Assembly (NCBI GenBank): GCA_965250025.1
Contig: OZ252283.1
Span: forward strand, 3,100,001 to 3,164,000
DNA: 64,000 bases
From: CBDDLD01 sp965250025
GTDB lineage: Bacteria; Bacteroidota; Bacteroidia; Flavobacteriales; Flavobacteriaceae
Direction: 5' to 3'
Under the pieces are notes generated by a model. The model searched no databases and was not told where the DNA came from. It was given only the letters and a program-made list of their open reading frames with translations. Shown here piece after piece: positions 62,706-64,000 of the stretch. A program made the translations under genes and the position numbers. Each line of letters opens with the position of its first letter. Within the stretch, counting starts at the first letter, position 1.

Positions 62706-63710
62706 TCAATTATCAAAAACCACTTTACTCTTTTGTTTTTCAACATCTAAAGAAACGGTTCTTCCAAAAATAAGAGCTCTGTTATCATCTTCGTGACCTG
62801 CAGGCATGTTAAACGCTATAGGAAAATCATACTCAGAAAGTGCATCTAAAATAAGTTGTTCTATAGAGCTCCCCCATAATGTTGTGTTCTTTCTCAATTT
62901 GGTCATATCTCCAACAATCACACCATGACAGTTGTCAAAATAACCTGCCCGTTTTAGGCTTTGCAGCATTCTGTCGATATGGTATTTGTACTCGCCTATC
63001 TCTTCTATAAAAAGGATTTTCCCTGAAGTATTAATACTTGTGTCAGAACCCAGCATAGTATGAAGCATCGTCAAATTACCGCCAACAAGTTGGCCTTTAG
63101 CTTTTCCAATCTTATTGTAATCTGATCCTTCAAGCTGATAAGATCTAGGCTTGCCGAATATGACATCTTTGAACGTAGCTACAGACTCTTTTATTTTATT
63201 CAAATCTTCTGTTAGGCTTACGCACATCAAAGCATGTAACGACTGATAACCTTCATTATGTACCTGATTGTGTAATGCCGTAATATCACTATATCCTATA
63301 ATCCATTTGGGATTTGTTTTGAATTCAGTATAATCCAATTTATCAAGTATTCTTACAGTCCCATAACCGCCTCTGGCACACCAAATAGCGCTTATTCCAG
63401 GATTATCTAATGCATTCTGAAAATCTTCACAACGCTGTTCATCAGTCCCCGCAAAATGATTATCCTTACTAAACACATGCTTGCCTACCTCTACATTCAA
63501 CCCCCAGCTTTTAAGCAATTCTACAGCTTGTTGAACTTCACGAGTTCGGTGCTTTAAAATTCCTGATGGGGCAACAATGGCAACAGTATCGCCAGCTTTT
63601 AAGTATGGTGGTTGAATTAAGTTTGTAGCCATTTCTGTAGTATTATCTATCGGATTTTGAGCGTTAGTAATAACACATAAAATCATTATAAAGCCAAAAA
63701 TCAAGTTCAT
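62706..63710 (-). CDS. LD-carboxypeptidase (peptidase S66)
   Basis: Murein tetrapeptide carboxypeptidase-like enzyme of about 334 residues. The nucleophile Ser lies in WIIGYSDITALHNQ, the Glu in FIEEIGEY, and the His in NMPAGHEDDNR, so the S66 triad is intact. A signal peptide (ends TNAQ) sends it to the periplasm. ATG 63710 is used; ATG 63731, seven codons upstream, is an alternative. It is divergent from metG. Peptidoglycan recycling is the likely role. Confidence 0.93.
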   Translation of the reverse strand: MNLIFGFIMILCVITNAQNPIDNTTEMATNLIQPPYLKAGDTVAIVAPSGILKHRTREVQQAVELLKSWGLNVEVGKHVFSKDNHFAGTDEQRCEDFQNALDNPGISAIWCARGGYGTVRILDKLDYTEFKTNPKWIIGYSDITALHNQVHNEGYQSLHALMCVSLTEDLNKIKESVATFKDVIFGKPRSYQLEGSDYNKIGKAKGQLVGGNLTMLHTMLGSDTSINTSGKILFIEEIGEYKYHIDRMLQSLKRAGYFDNCHGVIVGDMTKLRKNTTLWGSSIEQLILDALSEYDFPIAFNMPAGHEDDNRALIFGRTVSLDVEKQKSKVVFDN

Positions 63711-63785
63711 TTTCAGGGTTCTCAAAATCATTAAAAGTGCTTTTTGTAAATGTACATTTTTTTTCTAAATCGCCTTTATATTATG

Positions 63786-63793
63786 TACTTTTG
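63786..63793 (+). promoter_or_regulatory. -7 box of metG
   Basis: TACTTTTG fits TAnnTTTG, 22 bases before the metG ATG. No -33 TTG at the expected spacing. Confidence 0.5.
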
Positions 63794-63815
63794 TGGCTTC
63801 ATAAAAGTCAATAAA

Positions 63816-64000
63816 ATGTCAAAACGATATACCATTACAGCAGCATTACCATATACCAATGGCCCTATACATATTGGGCATTTAGCTGGTGTTTATGTCC
63901 CTGCAGATATTTATTCTCGCTATTTGAGATTAACGGGTAATGATGTTGCATTTATTTGCGGAAGTGACGAGCATGGTGTTCCTATTACGATCAAAGCAAA
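63816..64000 (+). CDS. metG: Methionyl-tRNA synthetase (3' end outside window)
   Basis: The first 61 codons are present. They begin SKRYTITAALPYTNGPIHIG and contain the class I HIGH motif (HIGH), then YSRYLRLTGNDVAFICGSDE and HGVPITIKAK, which is the MetG N-terminus with its first connecting region. The gene continues beyond the right edge. Confidence 0.97.
   Translation, partial: MSKRYTITAALPYTNGPIHIGHLAGVYVPADIYSRYLRLTGNDVAFICGSDEHGVPITIKA

Noticed and set aside
1..64000. tRNA or rRNA genes, insertion sequences, prophage genes
   Set aside because: None seen in any gap; all gaps are shorter than 300 bases and lack cloverleaf motifs or terminal inverted repeats with a transposase.

Overview
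The window is AT-rich DNA from a member of the Bacteroidota, almost certainly the family Flavobacteriaceae. The evidence is direct: TAnnTTTG -7 promoter boxes in front of many genes, no consistent Shine-Dalgarno sequences, TonB-dependent receptors with carboxypeptidase-like N-terminal domains, a DUF4270 lipoprotein, the type IX secretion protein PorZ, a secreted protein with a type A C-terminal sorting domain, a GXHH-type IleRS2, and the flavobacterial gene orders panC/panD, glgA-like/DUF4270/glmS, atpD/atpC and yicC/gmk/nadD. The genus cannot be fixed from the sequence alone. I see no rRNA, tRNA, CRISPR array, insertion sequence or prophage. About 58 protein genes cover almost everything, and no gap exceeds 300 bases.

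1-8.2 kb (minus strand): a run of genes in the order panC, panD, a flippase-like membrane protein, two tandem esterase-fold proteins that have lost the nucleophile serine, radA, and ileS (truncated by the window edge). 8.2-12.6 kb (plus): a short glycogen-synthase-like protein, a DUF4270 lipoprotein and glmS. 12.7-17.3 kb: a TonB-dependent receptor and an SGNH-hydrolase lipoprotein. 17.4-19.3 kb: atpD and a short atpC, closed by a strong terminator.

19.3-22.1 kb (minus): a DUF2975 membrane protein, an XRE regulator, umuC and umuD lie head to tail, with umuC before umuD. Their promoter carries two perfect copies of a 21-bp dyad operator, and the same interval feeds the divergent biotin operon. 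22.2-33.6 kb: biotin synthesis genes in two blocks (membrane protein, bioF, DUF2007 zinc-ribbon protein, bioD, bioA; then a ketoacyl synthase, a second copy of the membrane protein, bioB). Between the blocks lie a lipoprotein and a 1024-residue coiled-coil protein with a barrel-like C-terminus, preceded by a long RNA hairpin, and a convergent Coa1-family gene. No bioC, bioH or bioG is present, so the ketoacyl synthase is the local candidate for making the pimeloyl chain.

33.6-46.7 kb: cupin-like oxygenase, recX, a large type IX-secreted protein, a TonB-dependent receptor, recO, porZ, gdhA and an outer-membrane-type protein. 46.7-56.9 kb: mainly housekeeping and transport (cystathionine gamma-synthase/lyase, a CPA1 antiporter, DinB-like protein, ArsC-like/EamA/GNAT operon, thioesterase, yicC-gmk-nadD, YraN). 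56.9-64 kb: a membrane-bound AraC regulator and a serine hydrolase-propeller fusion, a HEAT-repeat protein with a membrane-anchored OmpR-type regulator of reversed topology, a YceI protein, an LD-carboxypeptidase and the start of metG.

The most interesting places are the tandem-operator switch shared by the error-prone polymerase and biotin operons, the two nucleophile-less esterases, the biotin-cluster ketoacyl synthase, the lipoprotein/coiled-coil pair, and the reversed-topology regulator. All functional ideas here rest on sequence reading only.
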